From: JBCCHY01 sp039028495
GTDB lineage: Bacteria; Patescibacteriota; Saccharimonadia; Saccharimonadales; VXPC01
Assembly (NCBI GenBank): GCA_039028495.1
Contig: JBCCHY010000007.1
Location: 1 to 35,283, forward strand
DNA: 35,283 nt
Direction of reading: 5' to 3'
The notes beneath the pieces were generated by a model. It was given only the letters and a program-made list of their open reading frames with translations, was not told the DNA's origin and ran no database searches. The translations under genes and the position numbers were made by a program. Positions within the stretch are counted from its first letter, which is position 1, and every line of letters begins with the position of its first letter. Of this stretch, positions 22,396-31,319 are shown one piece after another.

Positions 22396-22980
22396 ATGCT
22401 TGTACACCCTAGACCTAGCGCAGTTGAATTAGCCGGCGAAGAAAGAGTCGTGGATTTTGGTGCTCTTTATGATGGTTGGGAAAAAGAAGTTAGTGCCTGT
22501 ATTGGAGCGAAAAACCAAGTTTTATCTTTTGAGACAGACCCCCTAACAGGCGAGTGTCAGCAAGTACTAAAATTCGATGGTCAGCCAAGGAAAAGGCTAA
22601 ATCAGCCAGACCATATCATGAGTTTTTACCACAAGTTAGTTGGCCAAGTTTTAGCCAAAGTCGGCGATCTATCTGATGCTGCACGCTGGTTGCTTGAAGG
22701 TCACGAAGAAGGCAATACTATATGCCATTTATCTATGATGCATAGATCGAGCGGCCTAGGGGCTTTTGTATACCAGCTACCTGAAACTAAGATGCTGATA
22801 GTTCAGTCGGGCACCACCTTAGGCTACGAAGAGCCGGGTAATTACTCAGATAACCGTTTACTACATCCCGGAGTAGGCTATGGGCTCAGAGGTGGGACAT
22901 TGTTTGGTAGCGGCAAGGGTAACAGGGTGGCTTTTATGTTGAGTATGGTAGAGACCAAAACTACTCTACCTCCAATGTAG
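22396..22980 (+). CDS. Unknown 194-residue protein
   Basis: No family recognised. The protein is soluble, without signal peptide. It contains DFGALYDGWEKEVSACIG near the N-terminus, a central helix pair (HIMSFYHKLVGQVLAKVGDLSDAARWLLEG is the approximate region 93-122, given only in part here) and a glycine-rich C-terminal segment (PGVGYGLRGGTLFGSGKG). Composition and codon use look like those of its neighbours. It stands alone between two promoters, its own leaderless one and that of dnaE. Confidence 0.72.
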   Translation: MLVHPRPSAVELAGEERVVDFGALYDGWEKEVSACIGAKNQVLSFETDPLTGECQQVLKFDGQPRKRLNQPDHIMSFYHKLVGQVLAKVGDLSDAARWLLEGHEEGNTICHLSMMHRSSGLGAFVYQLPETKMLIVQSGTTLGYEEPGNYSDNRLLHPGVGYGLRGGTLFGSGKGNRVAFMLSMVETKTTLPPM

Positions 22981-23019
22981 TGAGTGTTTTTTACAGCAAA
23001 TAATAGACCATAATTGAGT

Positions 23020-23025
23020 TATAAT
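23020..23025 (+). promoter_or_regulatory. -10 element of dnaE
   Basis: A perfect TATAAT lies 33 bases before the ATG at 23059. The in-frame TTG at 23014 lies upstream of this element, so it is not in the expected transcript. The leader contains GGAGG (23040-23044) and GGAG close to the ATG. Confidence 0.7.
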
Positions 23026-23058
23026 AGTTCCAGAAACTTGGAGGGTATCTACGGAGCT

Positions 23059-26000
23059 ATGGCGAAGTCATCACTTGCGCCCAGTGATTTTGTGCACTTG
23101 CACAATCATACGCACTACAGTCTGCTTGACGGGCTACAAAAGATACCCGAGATGCTTGATGGCATCAAAGAAATGGGTATGAAATCAGTAGCCATCACCG
23201 ATCACGGGACTTTAAGTGGTGCGATCGAATTCTACAAAGGCTGCAAAGCACGGGATCTAAACCCTATCATTGGTATGGAGACGTACGTAGCTAACCGTAA
23301 ACATACAGACAGAGACCCTCAAAAGGATCGCTCACGCTTTCACTTAATTCTCCTGGCGATGAACAATCAGGGCTATGAGAACCTGATGCGTCTAAGCACC
23401 ATCGCCAATCTAGATGGTTTTTACCACAAGCCTCGTGTTGATCATGATCTACTAGACAAGTATAACGAGGGGCTCATTGCTCTATCGGGATGCATGGGCG
23501 GGGAAGTCAGCGAGCATATTATCCAGGATCAACCTGATAAAGCAGAGGAAATAGCTCAGTGGTACAAGAGTATTTTTGGCGATCGTTACTATATCGAGCT
23601 TCAGGATCACGGTCACAATCAGCCGCGCCAGGCGGAGCTCAATGATAAACTGCTCGCTCTTGCCGACAAATTGGACATACCTGCGGTAGTGACTAGCGAT
23701 GCCCACTACCTACACAAAGAGGATGAGGATGCTCATGAGATCTTACTCTGCGTCCAGACAGGATCATTCCTGGCCGATACGGACCGCATGAGTCTCGCTG
23801 GCTGGGAGCTATATGTCGAAAAACCAGAAGAAGTAATAGCTCGCTGGGCCGATACCAGGCCAGATGTTGTCAGCAACACGAGGGTGATTGCTGATCGCTG
23901 CAATATAGAGATAGAGCTGGATAAAATACTCATACCTAAATTCCCAACTCCTAGTGGTCAAACGGAGAAAGAGTATTTACACCTACTTACCTATCAAGGT
24001 TTAGCGTGGCGATACGGGGACGTTTCAGAGACAGATTCAAAAGATCTATCCTACAAGGACGCCAGGAAGCTATGCCCCAAAGAAGTAGTGGAAAGGGCTG
24101 AGTATGAGCTAGGGGTCATGGATTCGATGGGCTTTAATGGGTATTTCCTGATTGTCTGGGATTTTTGCATCTGGGGTAAAGACCAAGGGATAGTGTTTGG
24201 GCCTGGGCGAGGATCTGCAGCCGGGTCAATCGTCAGTTATGCGCTTCGCATAACTGAAGTAGACCCGTTAGAGTACGACCTGCTTTTTGAGCGTTTCTTG
24301 AATCCTGATCGTATCAGTATGCCTGATATAGACATCGACATTCAGGATACGAGGCGTGGTGAGGTTATCACCTATGTTAGCGAAAAATACGGCGAAGATC
24401 GTGTCGCTAACATCGTGACGTTCGGTAAGATGGCTGCCCGCAATGCCGTACGCGACGTGTCCAGGGTGCTACAGGTTCCATATGCAGAGGCAGACAGACT
24501 AGCTAAAATGATACCTGCACCGATTCAGGGGCGGCATATCCCGCTCAAAGTTAGCCTAGAAGAGAATAATGATCTCAAAGCAGAATATGATAATAACCCG
24601 CAGTCAAAACGTGTATTTGATATGGCAACACGCCTCGAAGGGACGATTAGAAATCACGGTGTACACGCTGCTGGTGTTGTGATTGCCCCGGATGACATCG
24701 TCAAATACACTCCACTTGAAATGGCGCAAAAAGGTGTCATCGCAACCCAGTACTCCATGAACCCGGTAGAGGATCTCGGCTTGCTCAAGATGGATTTCCT
24801 AGGGCTATCTAACCTGACTATTATCAAGAACACGCTGAGGATCATCAAAAAGGTCTACGGTGTAGAGATTGATATAGACAATCTACAGCTTGATGACAAA
24901 AAGACGTACGAGCTACTCAGTCGAGGTGATACAACTGGCGTCTTCCAGCTAGAGTCTAGCGGACTCAAAAGCTATCTCCGTAAACTCAAACCGTCGACGT
25001 TTGAAGACATCGCCGCTATGGTGGCCCTGTATCGCCCCGGACCACTTGGGACAGGCCTAGTCGACTCATTTATTAACCGCAAACACGGCCGTGAAAAGAT
25101 AGAGGTACCCCACCCAGCGTTCGAAGAAGCGATGAGCACAACATATGGGACGCTGGTGTACCAAGAGCAAGTTATGCGTATAGCAGCTGACGTCTGTGGC
25201 TTCACTGGTGGTGAGACAGATACACTCCGTAAAGCAATCGGTAAGAAAATTCGCGAAGTCATGGACAAAATGGAAACTAGGTTCATCGAAGGTGGCGTCG
25301 AGCACGGTGGTGTCCCAAAAGTGATTATGGAGAAATTCTGGCAAGACCTGTTAGGTTTCGCCGACTACGCTTTCAACAAATCTCACTCTGTTTGCTACGC
25401 ACTAATCGCTTACCAGACAGCTTACCTGAAGGCGCATTATCCAGCAGCATTCATGGCCGCACTGATGACGAGTGATGCAGGTGATACTGATCGTCTGAGT
25501 ATCGAGATATCGGAGTGCCAGCAGCACGATATTGAGGTGCTAGCTCCAGATGTCAATCAGTCTTTCCATGAGTTCTCGATTGTCAAAGAGCCTGACTCAG
25601 ATTTAGCAAAACAGATTCGTTTTGGCATGGATGCTGTTAAGAACGTCGGTCATGGCGCAGTTGCTGAAATCATCCGTGCCCGTGACGAGGGCGGCGAATT
25701 CACGTCCATTGATGACTTTGTACACCGCGTGAGCTCCAGCATAGTTAACCGCAAAGCCTGGGAGAGTCTGATTAAGGCCGGTGCATTTGACAGGTTCGAG
25801 TCGAGAGGCACGCTACTGGAGTCTCTTGACGATATCATCTATATGGCTGGCAAGATCCAGAAAGAAGCAGCTAGTGGTCAAATCGATTTGTTCGGCAGTC
25901 TAGAGGGCGACGACGCTGCTGCTGTAGCTTCACAGCTCCGTGTGCAGCTGACGCAGGCGCCAGCTATTGATAAAAAAGAGATTCTACAATGGGAGCGCGA

Positions 26001-26712
26001 GCTACTGGGCCTATACCTCTCAGACCACCCTATGCGTGAGTACAGAGAGTATCTAGACGAGAATACGGTTGCTATAGCCCAGCTCAAACCCTCTCATGAT
26101 GGATCTTCTGTCAAAGTAGGCGGACTGGTGCAAGAATCGCGAGAAATTACGACCAAAAAGGGTCAGCAAATGGCATTCGTACGCATCGAAGACTTTTCCG
26201 GTGATACCGAAGTAATCGTATTCCCGGGGACATTCTCGGAAAACCCCGAATTGTGGCAACAGGATAAGATCGTGTTTATAGATGGGCGAGTTAACGCTAG
26301 CGACCGAGACGGTAACCTAGGTGACGAAGTAAAAATTATCGCTAATGTAGCCTCTGAGTTGACTCCAGAGTCAATCGCTGACTTCAAGCCATCTGGCCAG
26401 AAAGCCGAAATTAAGAAAGGTAAATCCACTGCCAAGAGGAGTAGCAGCCCAAACGGTCAAGTAAGCGGTTCAACAGGCCCTCAAAAAGACTCACGTCTCT
26501 ATATACGGCTACCAGACACCAAAGACAGCGCCAAGCTATCAAGCATCAAAAAAGAACTAGACAAGAGTAGTGGCGATACAGAAGTTGTCTTGGTGCTAGG
26601 AGAGGACAAAGACAAGCAGATCCTGCGCCTACCCCAAAAAGTTGATTCGACAAATGGGGTGATAGATAAACTTCGAGAGATTGTCGGCGCTGACTCCATC
26701 AAAATCTCCTAA
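23059..26712 (+). CDS. dnaE: DNA polymerase III alpha subunit
   Basis: Read from the ATG at 23059 the protein has 1217 residues, in the DnaE range. It begins with the PHP domain (FVHLHNHTHYSLLDG, H13-H17), with further PHP segments AITDHGTLSGAIEF and VVTSDAHYL. The palm contains GPGRGSAAGS and the catalytic aspartates in PDIDID (422-427). Later come the fingers (RPGPLGTGLVDSFINRKHG; FNKSHSVCYALIAYQTAYLKAHYP), an HhH region, and an OB fold (KVGGLVQESREITTKKGQQMAF; region about 1015-1100). It is the replicative DNA polymerase. The last 105 residues follow a basic, serine-rich linker and form an extra small domain. A hairpin terminator follows the stop. Confidence 0.98.
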   Translation: MAKSSLAPSDFVHLHNHTHYSLLDGLQKIPEMLDGIKEMGMKSVAITDHGTLSGAIEFYKGCKARDLNPIIGMETYVANRKHTDRDPQKDRSRFHLILLAMNNQGYENLMRLSTIANLDGFYHKPRVDHDLLDKYNEGLIALSGCMGGEVSEHIIQDQPDKAEEIAQWYKSIFGDRYYIELQDHGHNQPRQAELNDKLLALADKLDIPAVVTSDAHYLHKEDEDAHEILLCVQTGSFLADTDRMSLAGWELYVEKPEEVIARWADTRPDVVSNTRVIADRCNIEIELDKILIPKFPTPSGQTEKEYLHLLTYQGLAWRYGDVSETDSKDLSYKDARKLCPKEVVERAEYELGVMDSMGFNGYFLIVWDFCIWGKDQGIVFGPGRGSAAGSIVSYALRITEVDPLEYDLLFERFLNPDRISMPDIDIDIQDTRRGEVITYVSEKYGEDRVANIVTFGKMAARNAVRDVSRVLQVPYAEADRLAKMIPAPIQGRHIPLKVSLEENNDLKAEYDNNPQSKRVFDMATRLEGTIRNHGVHAAGVVIAPDDIVKYTPLEMAQKGVIATQYSMNPVEDLGLLKMDFLGLSNLTIIKNTLRIIKKVYGVEIDIDNLQLDDKKTYELLSRGDTTGVFQLESSGLKSYLRKLKPSTFEDIAAMVALYRPGPLGTGLVDSFINRKHGREKIEVPHPAFEEAMSTTYGTLVYQEQVMRIAADVCGFTGGETDTLRKAIGKKIREVMDKMETRFIEGGVEHGGVPKVIMEKFWQDLLGFADYAFNKSHSVCYALIAYQTAYLKAHYPAAFMAALMTSDAGDTDRLSIEISECQQHDIEVLAPDVNQSFHEFSIVKEPDSDLAKQIRFGMDAVKNVGHGAVAEIIRARDEGGEFTSIDDFVHRVSSSIVNRKAWESLIKAGAFDRFESRGTLLESLDDIIYMAGKIQKEAASGQIDLFGSLEGDDAAAVASQLRVQLTQAPAIDKKEILQWERELLGLYLSDHPMREYREYLDENTVAIAQLKPSHDGSSVKVGGLVQESREITTKKGQQMAFVRIEDFSGDTEVIVFPGTFSENPELWQQDKIVFIDGRVNASDRDGNLGDEVKIIANVASELTPESIADFKPSGQKAEIKKGKSTAKRSSSPNGQVSGSTGPQKDSRLYIRLPDTKDSAKLSSIKKELDKSSGDTEVVLVLGEDKDKQILRLPQKVDSTNGVIDKLREIVGADSIKIS

Positions 26713-26713
26713 A

Positions 26714-26785
26714 CCCACAGACCAACAAGTCTAAGAGTCGGTAAAAGCCGCTCTTTAGTCTTGTCACGTGGGCTCTTTTGTATAT
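26714..26785 (+). terminator. Long hairpin terminator after dnaE
   Basis: Nested inverted arms: CCCAC (26714-26718) with GTGGG (about 26767-26771), ACAAG with CTTGT, and CTAAGAGTCGG (26731-26741) with CCGCTCTTTAG (26748-26758, one bulged T) around a six-base loop. A T-rich stretch (CTCTTTTGTATATTTTAC) follows. This is a strong intrinsic-terminator-like structure two bases after the dnaE stop; the size of the fold also permits a small RNA end. Confidence 0.65.
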
Positions 26786-26844
26786 TTTACTTTACGGCTA
26801 TTTCTGCAACAGTACCACTTGTACAGCAACAGGAATCTTCCGCA

Positions 26845-26990
26845 GTAAAATTTCAAAATAGCTCCACGTCTGAGGATTTAGGTCGTTACAAGGTCGACTT
26901 CTAATTCTTTAGCTTTTGACCCGGTACGCAGTATGTAGACTTTCTTAGAGTTCTCTCGTGTAAAACTCCAAAATAGCTCCTCTCCTGAGA
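26845..26990. repeat. Pair of imperfect 31-base direct repeats
   Basis: Copies at about 26845-26875 and 26960-26990 share GTAAAA, the 12-base core CAAAATAGCTCC, and CTGAG, with about 25 of 31 positions equal, 115 bases apart. Read on the minus strand both copies spell a peptide with E-L-F-(W/stop)-x-F-T-x-E-x-S, in different frames, which suggests a degraded partial duplication of coding sequence. Confidence 0.6.
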
Positions 26991-27045
26991 AGCCCAGATT
27001 GCTGCAAGCTTCTTGGAAAACAAAGTTAAGCGCTCGCCTACAGGG
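26878..27045 (-). pseudogene. Stop-interrupted extension of the 249-residue unknown
   Basis: The codons after the TAG stop at 27048-27046 (minus strand) remain open for 55 more codons in the same frame, ending at TAA 26880-26878. The encoded stretch looks like ordinary protein: FQEACSNLGFSGEELFWSF, then TRENSKKVYILRTGSKAKEL and EVDLVTT. Part of it (ELFWSFT.E.S) recurs 115 bases further on with an in-frame TGA replacing W. This suggests either that the upstream gene was once longer and gained an amber stop, or that this is the remnant of a separate gene. The rest of the 26713-27045 gap holds only the dnaE terminator and the repeat pair. Confidence 0.4.
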
Positions 27046-27795
27046 CTAACAGCGCTTTGATTTATGCCTGGTGTCTTTCCTGTATCTTGGGATAACTACG
27101 CTGGCGACTGTCCTATACCAGCTCTCTTTATTCGTAGGATCTATCTGGCTTCCTGGGCATCGCCCTCGCTGTTCTGCTGCGCGACTTTCCTTTATGGTTA
27201 CAACACTTTTGTAACCACGCTCTCCGAGATATTCTGGTGCTTGGTAGAACATCTCTAAAAAGCCAGCTCTCGTCTGAGGTAGCTCTACTTGCTCGCCGAG
27301 CTCTATCCCAACTCTTACTACATCTCTGACCACAACGTTTACTGTTTGAGTAAAGCTCATAGCTGTTGCGATAACCGGGCTGTTTAATAGTTTTCTATCA
27401 GGCACTTTCTTACCAGCTACCGCTTCTATTGCGGTGAACCAGAAAGTGCATTCTTGCAGAGCCTCGACCGCTAGATCCGCCGTAGCAGTTATGAGTCCTA
27501 GCTGATTCTCTAGTGTGCTAGGAACGCCTGGGTATTCGCCACTATGTAGTCTATCTAGTAGGTAGCTAGCTAAAGGCGTACAGTTCGGTTCAGGATTTAA
27601 TGGCTTAAAAACATCTCTACCACTTATCGCCCACAACATGTCAATCTCTAGACGTTGTTGGTGGGTCATTTGACTTTGGCCTTTACGTGGTAGTGGGTAC
27701 CTCCCAATTTGCTGGCCAGCGTCTCTAATAATTTGCCCCATATCTGTAGCAATAACTTCTCGGGCTTCTTCGTTTACAGAAGTCAACTTAAACAT
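27046..27795 (-). CDS. Unknown 249-residue protein
   Basis: Not recognised. It is soluble, helix-rich, with MTHQQRLEIDMLWAISGRDV near residues 43-62, a hydrophobic helical stretch around 100-165 (AVEALQECTFWFTAIEAVAG; SFTQTVNVVVRDVVRVGIEL), and a basic C-terminus that includes RGRCPGSQIDPTN and ends RKDTRHKSKRC. The ATG lies six bases after TATCAT, supporting the start. It is divergent from the 706-residue unknown at 27971, with 175 bases between the start codons, a layout often seen for functionally linked pairs, but nothing in the sequence proves a link. The open frame after its stop suggests possible truncation. Confidence 0.7.
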   Translation of the reverse strand: MFKLTSVNEEAREVIATDMGQIIRDAGQQIGRYPLPRKGQSQMTHQQRLEIDMLWAISGRDVFKPLNPEPNCTPLASYLLDRLHSGEYPGVPSTLENQLGLITATADLAVEALQECTFWFTAIEAVAGKKVPDRKLLNSPVIATAMSFTQTVNVVVRDVVRVGIELGEQVELPQTRAGFLEMFYQAPEYLGERGYKSVVTIKESRAAEQRGRCPGSQIDPTNKESWYRTVASVVIPRYRKDTRHKSKRC

Positions 27796-27801
27796 TCGCT
27801 A

Positions 27802-27830
27802 ATGATATAAGAATATAGCTAATAATACAA
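27802..27830 (-). promoter_or_regulatory. Leaderless promoter
   Basis: On the minus strand: TTGTAT (27830-27825), 17 bases, TATCAT (27807-27802), six bases, ATG at 27795. Confidence 0.65.
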
Positions 27831-27921
27831 TTATAGTAACTTAGTGTATCTGGGAGAGTTCAGAAGTTGAGACGTGGCCCTTACCGAAATTTAGCAAAAA
27901 ACAGAAAGAGTTGTTGGTACA

Positions 27922-27950
27922 TTGACATTAACGTACTAAAGTGATATTAT
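27922..27950 (+). promoter_or_regulatory. Consensus-like promoter of the 706-residue unknown
   Basis: Perfect TTGACA (27922-27927), 17 bases, TATTAT (27945-27950) preceded by TGA as extended -10. This is the best promoter in the window. The transcript start (about 27957) falls inside the inverted repeat CTCCTT-T-AAGGAG (27954-27966), whose right arm is also the Shine-Dalgarno sequence. Confidence 0.85.
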
Positions 27951-27970
27951 ACTCTCCTTTAAGGAGTTCT

Positions 27971-30091
27971 ATGTCCAAAGGTGAGAGAAAGACAGGCGAG
28001 GCGCTAACTGTTGAACAGAGAGTGCAAAGGTATACTGAAGAACGTGGTGTAGCTCCAGCAAATCTTGGTGGTCTCATAGAAAGAGCTAACCCTAATAGTA
28101 ACTCGAAAGATATAGACACCTGGCCTACATCGTCTCACTATACAAGTGGTCATTTTGCTGGTGACTGGCAGATTGTATCTGACAGACAACAAATAGACGC
28201 AGCTATGAGCAGAAATAGACACTTGCAGCCCTATGGCTATAGCGGACATAGCCTCATAAATATGATCAAAGGCATGTCTTCAAGCGGCCTACAGACTACT
28301 GAACAGAAACTTGCGGTCATGGCAGCTGGGCACTATGTGGTAGATAGTGAGGGCGCGAATAGGCATACGAACCGTGTCATGTGTTTAGCTAGAGATGATC
28401 AAGGATTGTTACCAATAGTGCAAATTGCCGAGGGCCCTGCTAGATTTGACGCTGCACGCGATGGTAGTGCGTACGTTAGTGTCTATGATGTACTTGTACC
28501 AGGCCTAGAAGTTCCAAAAACGGACTTAATTAGAGAGAGTGTGCAGCAAGGCATAGACTATGCCAGATCTCACCTGCATGGGCTAGGTAATGGCGCCATA
28601 AGTCTAGCAAGAGGCGCAGGACGAACAGGGACAACTCTTGCGAATATGACTCGGCATAATCAATTAGATGAGTTTTCAATTTCAATCAATGGAGATACAG
28701 GTCATCATGTTGCAAGAGAGACAGTACAGGCAGGTTCGCAGCATGTAGTCGCATTTAGCCAAGACAAGCCAGTCCTTATACGTATTGCTGATCAAGATGT
28801 CGTTCTGACTCTTACAGATGATGGGAAACTACGTGCTGAAAATCTCACAGTACCCGGCGTAGTTACCAAGCTAGCACGTGATAACACCGGCCCTCTTGTG
28901 GGATACATAGGCCGGGTCGAAAGTGCCCCTAGTATGAGCTACACGAGCATTTCAGAAGGCCACACAGTTTTGACCCCTAGCATAGAGGACAGAGAAATAG
29001 TTTTATCTAACAATCCAGACCTAGCAGGCGGTATGAGTCTACTTGCGCAGACTCATGACAATACAGTAGGAACGTTGAGGGCAACTTACTCTCCCGACAA
29101 TCAGACCTTGACGGTACAAAACCATCAAGCTGCTAGTGCGGCGCAACTCGAACATATTATGCCTAACGAATATGCTCAGGCTGGCGACCCTAGAATCACA
29201 CACCCCACTCAGATCGGGCGTGTAGTACTGGCTGGCGGCAACTTTGCCAAACATGGTGAATCCGACTGGCTAAAGGCGCTGAGTGAAAAATCCGTATCGG
29301 AAGAGCTAGGAGACCTACGTCGTAAAGAGCGCCCAGAGTATAAGCGAGATGGCTCTCTAGAAGACAAAGTCTTCAGTGCCATAGATATTACAATGTACGA
29401 GTGTAGTACTCGCTGGGATAAAGTTGAGAATAGGTTTAACGCGTGGCTTGGTGGAACGGCCGTGTATAGAGCTATCGAGGCAGCATTTAGCAAGAAAAGA
29501 TCAGACCGGTACAACGGACTGTCTTATATGGATGAGGGTAAGTTCTTGCGTAGTAATTCTATGGAATTTGGTGTTAGACCGGCTACGACTATTCTAGGTA
29601 GGTTCGCTGCATTTTATGCGAGGCACTCATATGCCGAGCAGATGACACTAAGCCGACGACAGGCTCATGAGGCAAGTATGCTAGAGCACAAACTATCAAA
29701 GTCAATCAGAAGCTTCTTAGGCGCATTTGCAGTAACACAGGACCTCTATAAACCTTTCCCGTATAGCAGCCGTGCTAGAGCTAATGATATTGGTGCCTTC
29801 ACGGTACAGTCAGGAGAAGCTGAACTGGAGGCACAACCACATCAGAAGAAGTTAAGCGTTACATTGCCGACAGATTCTGGAGCGACCGAGAGAATTGTAG
29901 TGACTGTTGATGCTCAGGACAAACACTATCGTACACAATCTGGCCACTCTAGCAATAAAGCTCCCACATATATGCTTGAGCGTGATGGCTTTGTCTATGA
30001 CGTTGAACAGATGCCAGGGCACGTAAGACATGCGTATATGCAAGAGATAGCACGCCACATACCAAGTCTTCAGTTCGCAACAAAAGCTTAG
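27971..30091 (+). CDS. Large unknown cytoplasmic protein, 706 residues
   Basis: No family recognised. The ATG at 27971 is chosen over the upstream GTG at 27941 because AAGGAG (27961-27966) lies four bases before it and the upstream codon lies in the promoter. No signal peptide or clear membrane helix. The protein looks like several domains: an N-terminal part (1-190) with repeated charged helices; a beta-rich centre (about 225-380; ISINGDTGHHVARETV, KPVLIRIADQDVVLTLTDDG); an alpha-helical part (about 440-620) rich in arginine and lysine; and a beta-rich end (about 635-680; KKLSVTLPTDSGATERIVVTVD). The strongest promoter in the window and a classical ribosome-binding site suggest high expression. 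It converges with the CAP-protein gene nine bases after its stop. Confidence 0.78.
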   Translation: MSKGERKTGEALTVEQRVQRYTEERGVAPANLGGLIERANPNSNSKDIDTWPTSSHYTSGHFAGDWQIVSDRQQIDAAMSRNRHLQPYGYSGHSLINMIKGMSSSGLQTTEQKLAVMAAGHYVVDSEGANRHTNRVMCLARDDQGLLPIVQIAEGPARFDAARDGSAYVSVYDVLVPGLEVPKTDLIRESVQQGIDYARSHLHGLGNGAISLARGAGRTGTTLANMTRHNQLDEFSISINGDTGHHVARETVQAGSQHVVAFSQDKPVLIRIADQDVVLTLTDDGKLRAENLTVPGVVTKLARDNTGPLVGYIGRVESAPSMSYTSISEGHTVLTPSIEDREIVLSNNPDLAGGMSLLAQTHDNTVGTLRATYSPDNQTLTVQNHQAASAAQLEHIMPNEYAQAGDPRITHPTQIGRVVLAGGNFAKHGESDWLKALSEKSVSEELGDLRRKERPEYKRDGSLEDKVFSAIDITMYECSTRWDKVENRFNAWLGGTAVYRAIEAAFSKKRSDRYNGLSYMDEGKFLRSNSMEFGVRPATTILGRFAAFYARHSYAEQMTLSRRQAHEASMLEHKLSKSIRSFLGAFAVTQDLYKPFPYSSRARANDIGAFTVQSGEAELEAQPHQKKLSVTLPTDSGATERIVVTVDAQDKHYRTQSGHSSNKAPTYMLERDGFVYDVEQMPGHVRHAYMQEIARHIPSLQFATKA

Positions 30092-30100
30092 CTCGTAGTA

Positions 30101-31261
30101 TTAATGGAGGTGGGGGAGGTGGAAGTCGAGATCGTGGTGGTTCTTGACCCACCTGAGCTCTAGTGTGATGCCGGTGACGATTGCTAGGGCTCCTAGACTT
30201 GCCAGGCTGATACCAACTGCAGGTCTGAGACCAGAGCTACTGGTAGGCGCAACTGAAGCGACAGGTAGATCTTCGGGTATGTTCTCTACAACTGGTTCTG
30301 GAGCTTCAGCTGCAATGATCTCAAAGCCTATGTTGCTCGCAGCTGCTAGCTCTACCTCAGAACCTTGGCTGTATGCTTTAACTGTCAGGCTGTACTGACC
30401 TGGTGCGAGTCCGCTGAGCACAAAGGTCCAGGAGCCTTCCTGGTCTACTGTGATTGGCTCGAGTGTTTCAGTATCGTTTATCGTGATTTCTACACGTGCA
30501 TCCGGTTCAGTATTCCCCGTGAGAGTAATATTGTCGTCTTGAGTATATTCAACTAGCTCGTTACCGTCAGAATCGAGAGGCTCTGCCACACTATCAGAGC
30601 TAAGGGTAACTTCATTTTGTATCTCAGGCTCTGGTTCCTGTGGGGTCGGATCGGGCGTAGGTTCTGGCTGAGGGTCGGTTGGCTCAGGCTCTGTTTGATC
30701 TGGCTCGGGCTCCGGTTCTGGTTCAGGCTCCGGTGGCGGGTCAGCAGGAGGTTTAGCATATAGCGCGACTACGTAGTGAGTGTTGCTATACGTTACGCCC
30801 TCATACTCCCAGGCGCCCACGTAGACCGACCCATAGCCGACTTCTGTATATGTCGTGTTTAGCAGGTTGGCTCTGTGCCCTGGGCTGTTCATCCAGCCGG
30901 TAACAACTGATTGTGAATTCTGGTTTGATGAGGCCAGGTTTTCTCCGGCGGTTGAGTACTCGTAGCCCTGAGATGCTATAAAGTCCCACCCCTCGGTCCC
31001 ATCAGGCGCTGTATGTGCGAAATATCCATTATCTAGCATGTGCTGGGCTTTTGCCTGAGCTGCGGCCGCTAATTTTGAGTCGAGCACATAGGGATCTAAA
31101 CCAGCCCCAGTACGCTCTTGGTTACTGAGCGTATGTACAGAGCCAACATCTATTGACGCAAGCGCTGTCTGTTGGCCAAATGCCAGAAGCGTCGAGGTGC
31201 TGAGCCACAAAAAGACCCCAAACGCCATTAACATGTGCCCAATCCTGTGCCTCGTATGCAT
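30101..31261 (-). CDS. CAP-domain (SCP/PR-1) surface protein with Ig-like domain and membrane anchor
   Basis: The 386-residue protein has an N-terminal signal region (1-36), a CAP domain (about 40-170), a proline/glutamate-repeat linker (about 172-214), a bacterial Ig-like domain (about 236-316), a C-terminal membrane helix (about 347-367) and a short histidine-rich tail (NHHDLDFHLPHLH). CAP motifs are clear: NGYFAHTAPDG with H83, GENLA with E107 and WMNSPGHRANLLN with H129, the usual pocket residues. YkwD-type CAP proteins are exported and have been linked to the cell surface and nuclease or protein-binding roles; a specific activity cannot be given. In an episymbiont it could face a host cell. 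The start is supported by TATAAT six bases before the ATG. Confidence 0.9.
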   Translation of the reverse strand: MHTRHRIGHMLMAFGVFLWLSTSTLLAFGQQTALASIDVGSVHTLSNQERTGAGLDPYVLDSKLAAAAQAKAQHMLDNGYFAHTAPDGTEGWDFIASQGYEYSTAGENLASSNQNSQSVVTGWMNSPGHRANLLNTTYTEVGYGSVYVGAWEYEGVTYSNTHYVVALYAKPPADPPPEPEPEPEPEPDQTEPEPTDPQPEPTPDPTPQEPEPEIQNEVTLSSDSVAEPLDSDGNELVEYTQDDNITLTGNTEPDARVEITINDTETLEPITVDQEGSWTFVLSGLAPGQYSLTVKAYSQGSEVELAAASNIGFEIIAAEAPEPVVENIPEDLPVASVAPTSSSGLRPAVGISLASLGALAIVTGITLELRWVKNHHDLDFHLPHLH

Positions 31262-31267
31262 ATGATC

Positions 31268-31273
31268 ATTATA
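31268..31273 (-). promoter_or_regulatory. Leaderless promoter of the CAP protein
   Basis: A perfect TATAAT on the minus strand (31273-31268) is followed by six bases and the ATG at 31261. No clear -35. Confidence 0.7.
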
Positions 31274-31319
31274 GATTGATATGTTGGCAGTTAAAAGGGG
31301 AGTACTGTATTTTCTACAC

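Noticed and set aside
23014..23058. TTG start for dnaE that adds 15 residues
   Set aside because: The TTG lies upstream of the TATAAT at 23020-23025, and the following codons run through this hexamer, so it would not be in the transcript; the protein family begins close to the ATG at 23059.
27941..27970. GTG start that adds ten residues to the 706-residue unknown
   Set aside because: This codon overlaps the extended -10 element; the ATG at 27971 has a strong ribosome-binding sequence.
30553..30759. Minus-strand frame inside the CAP gene
   Set aside because: It is a frame-shifted reading of the repeat-rich proline/glutamate linker.
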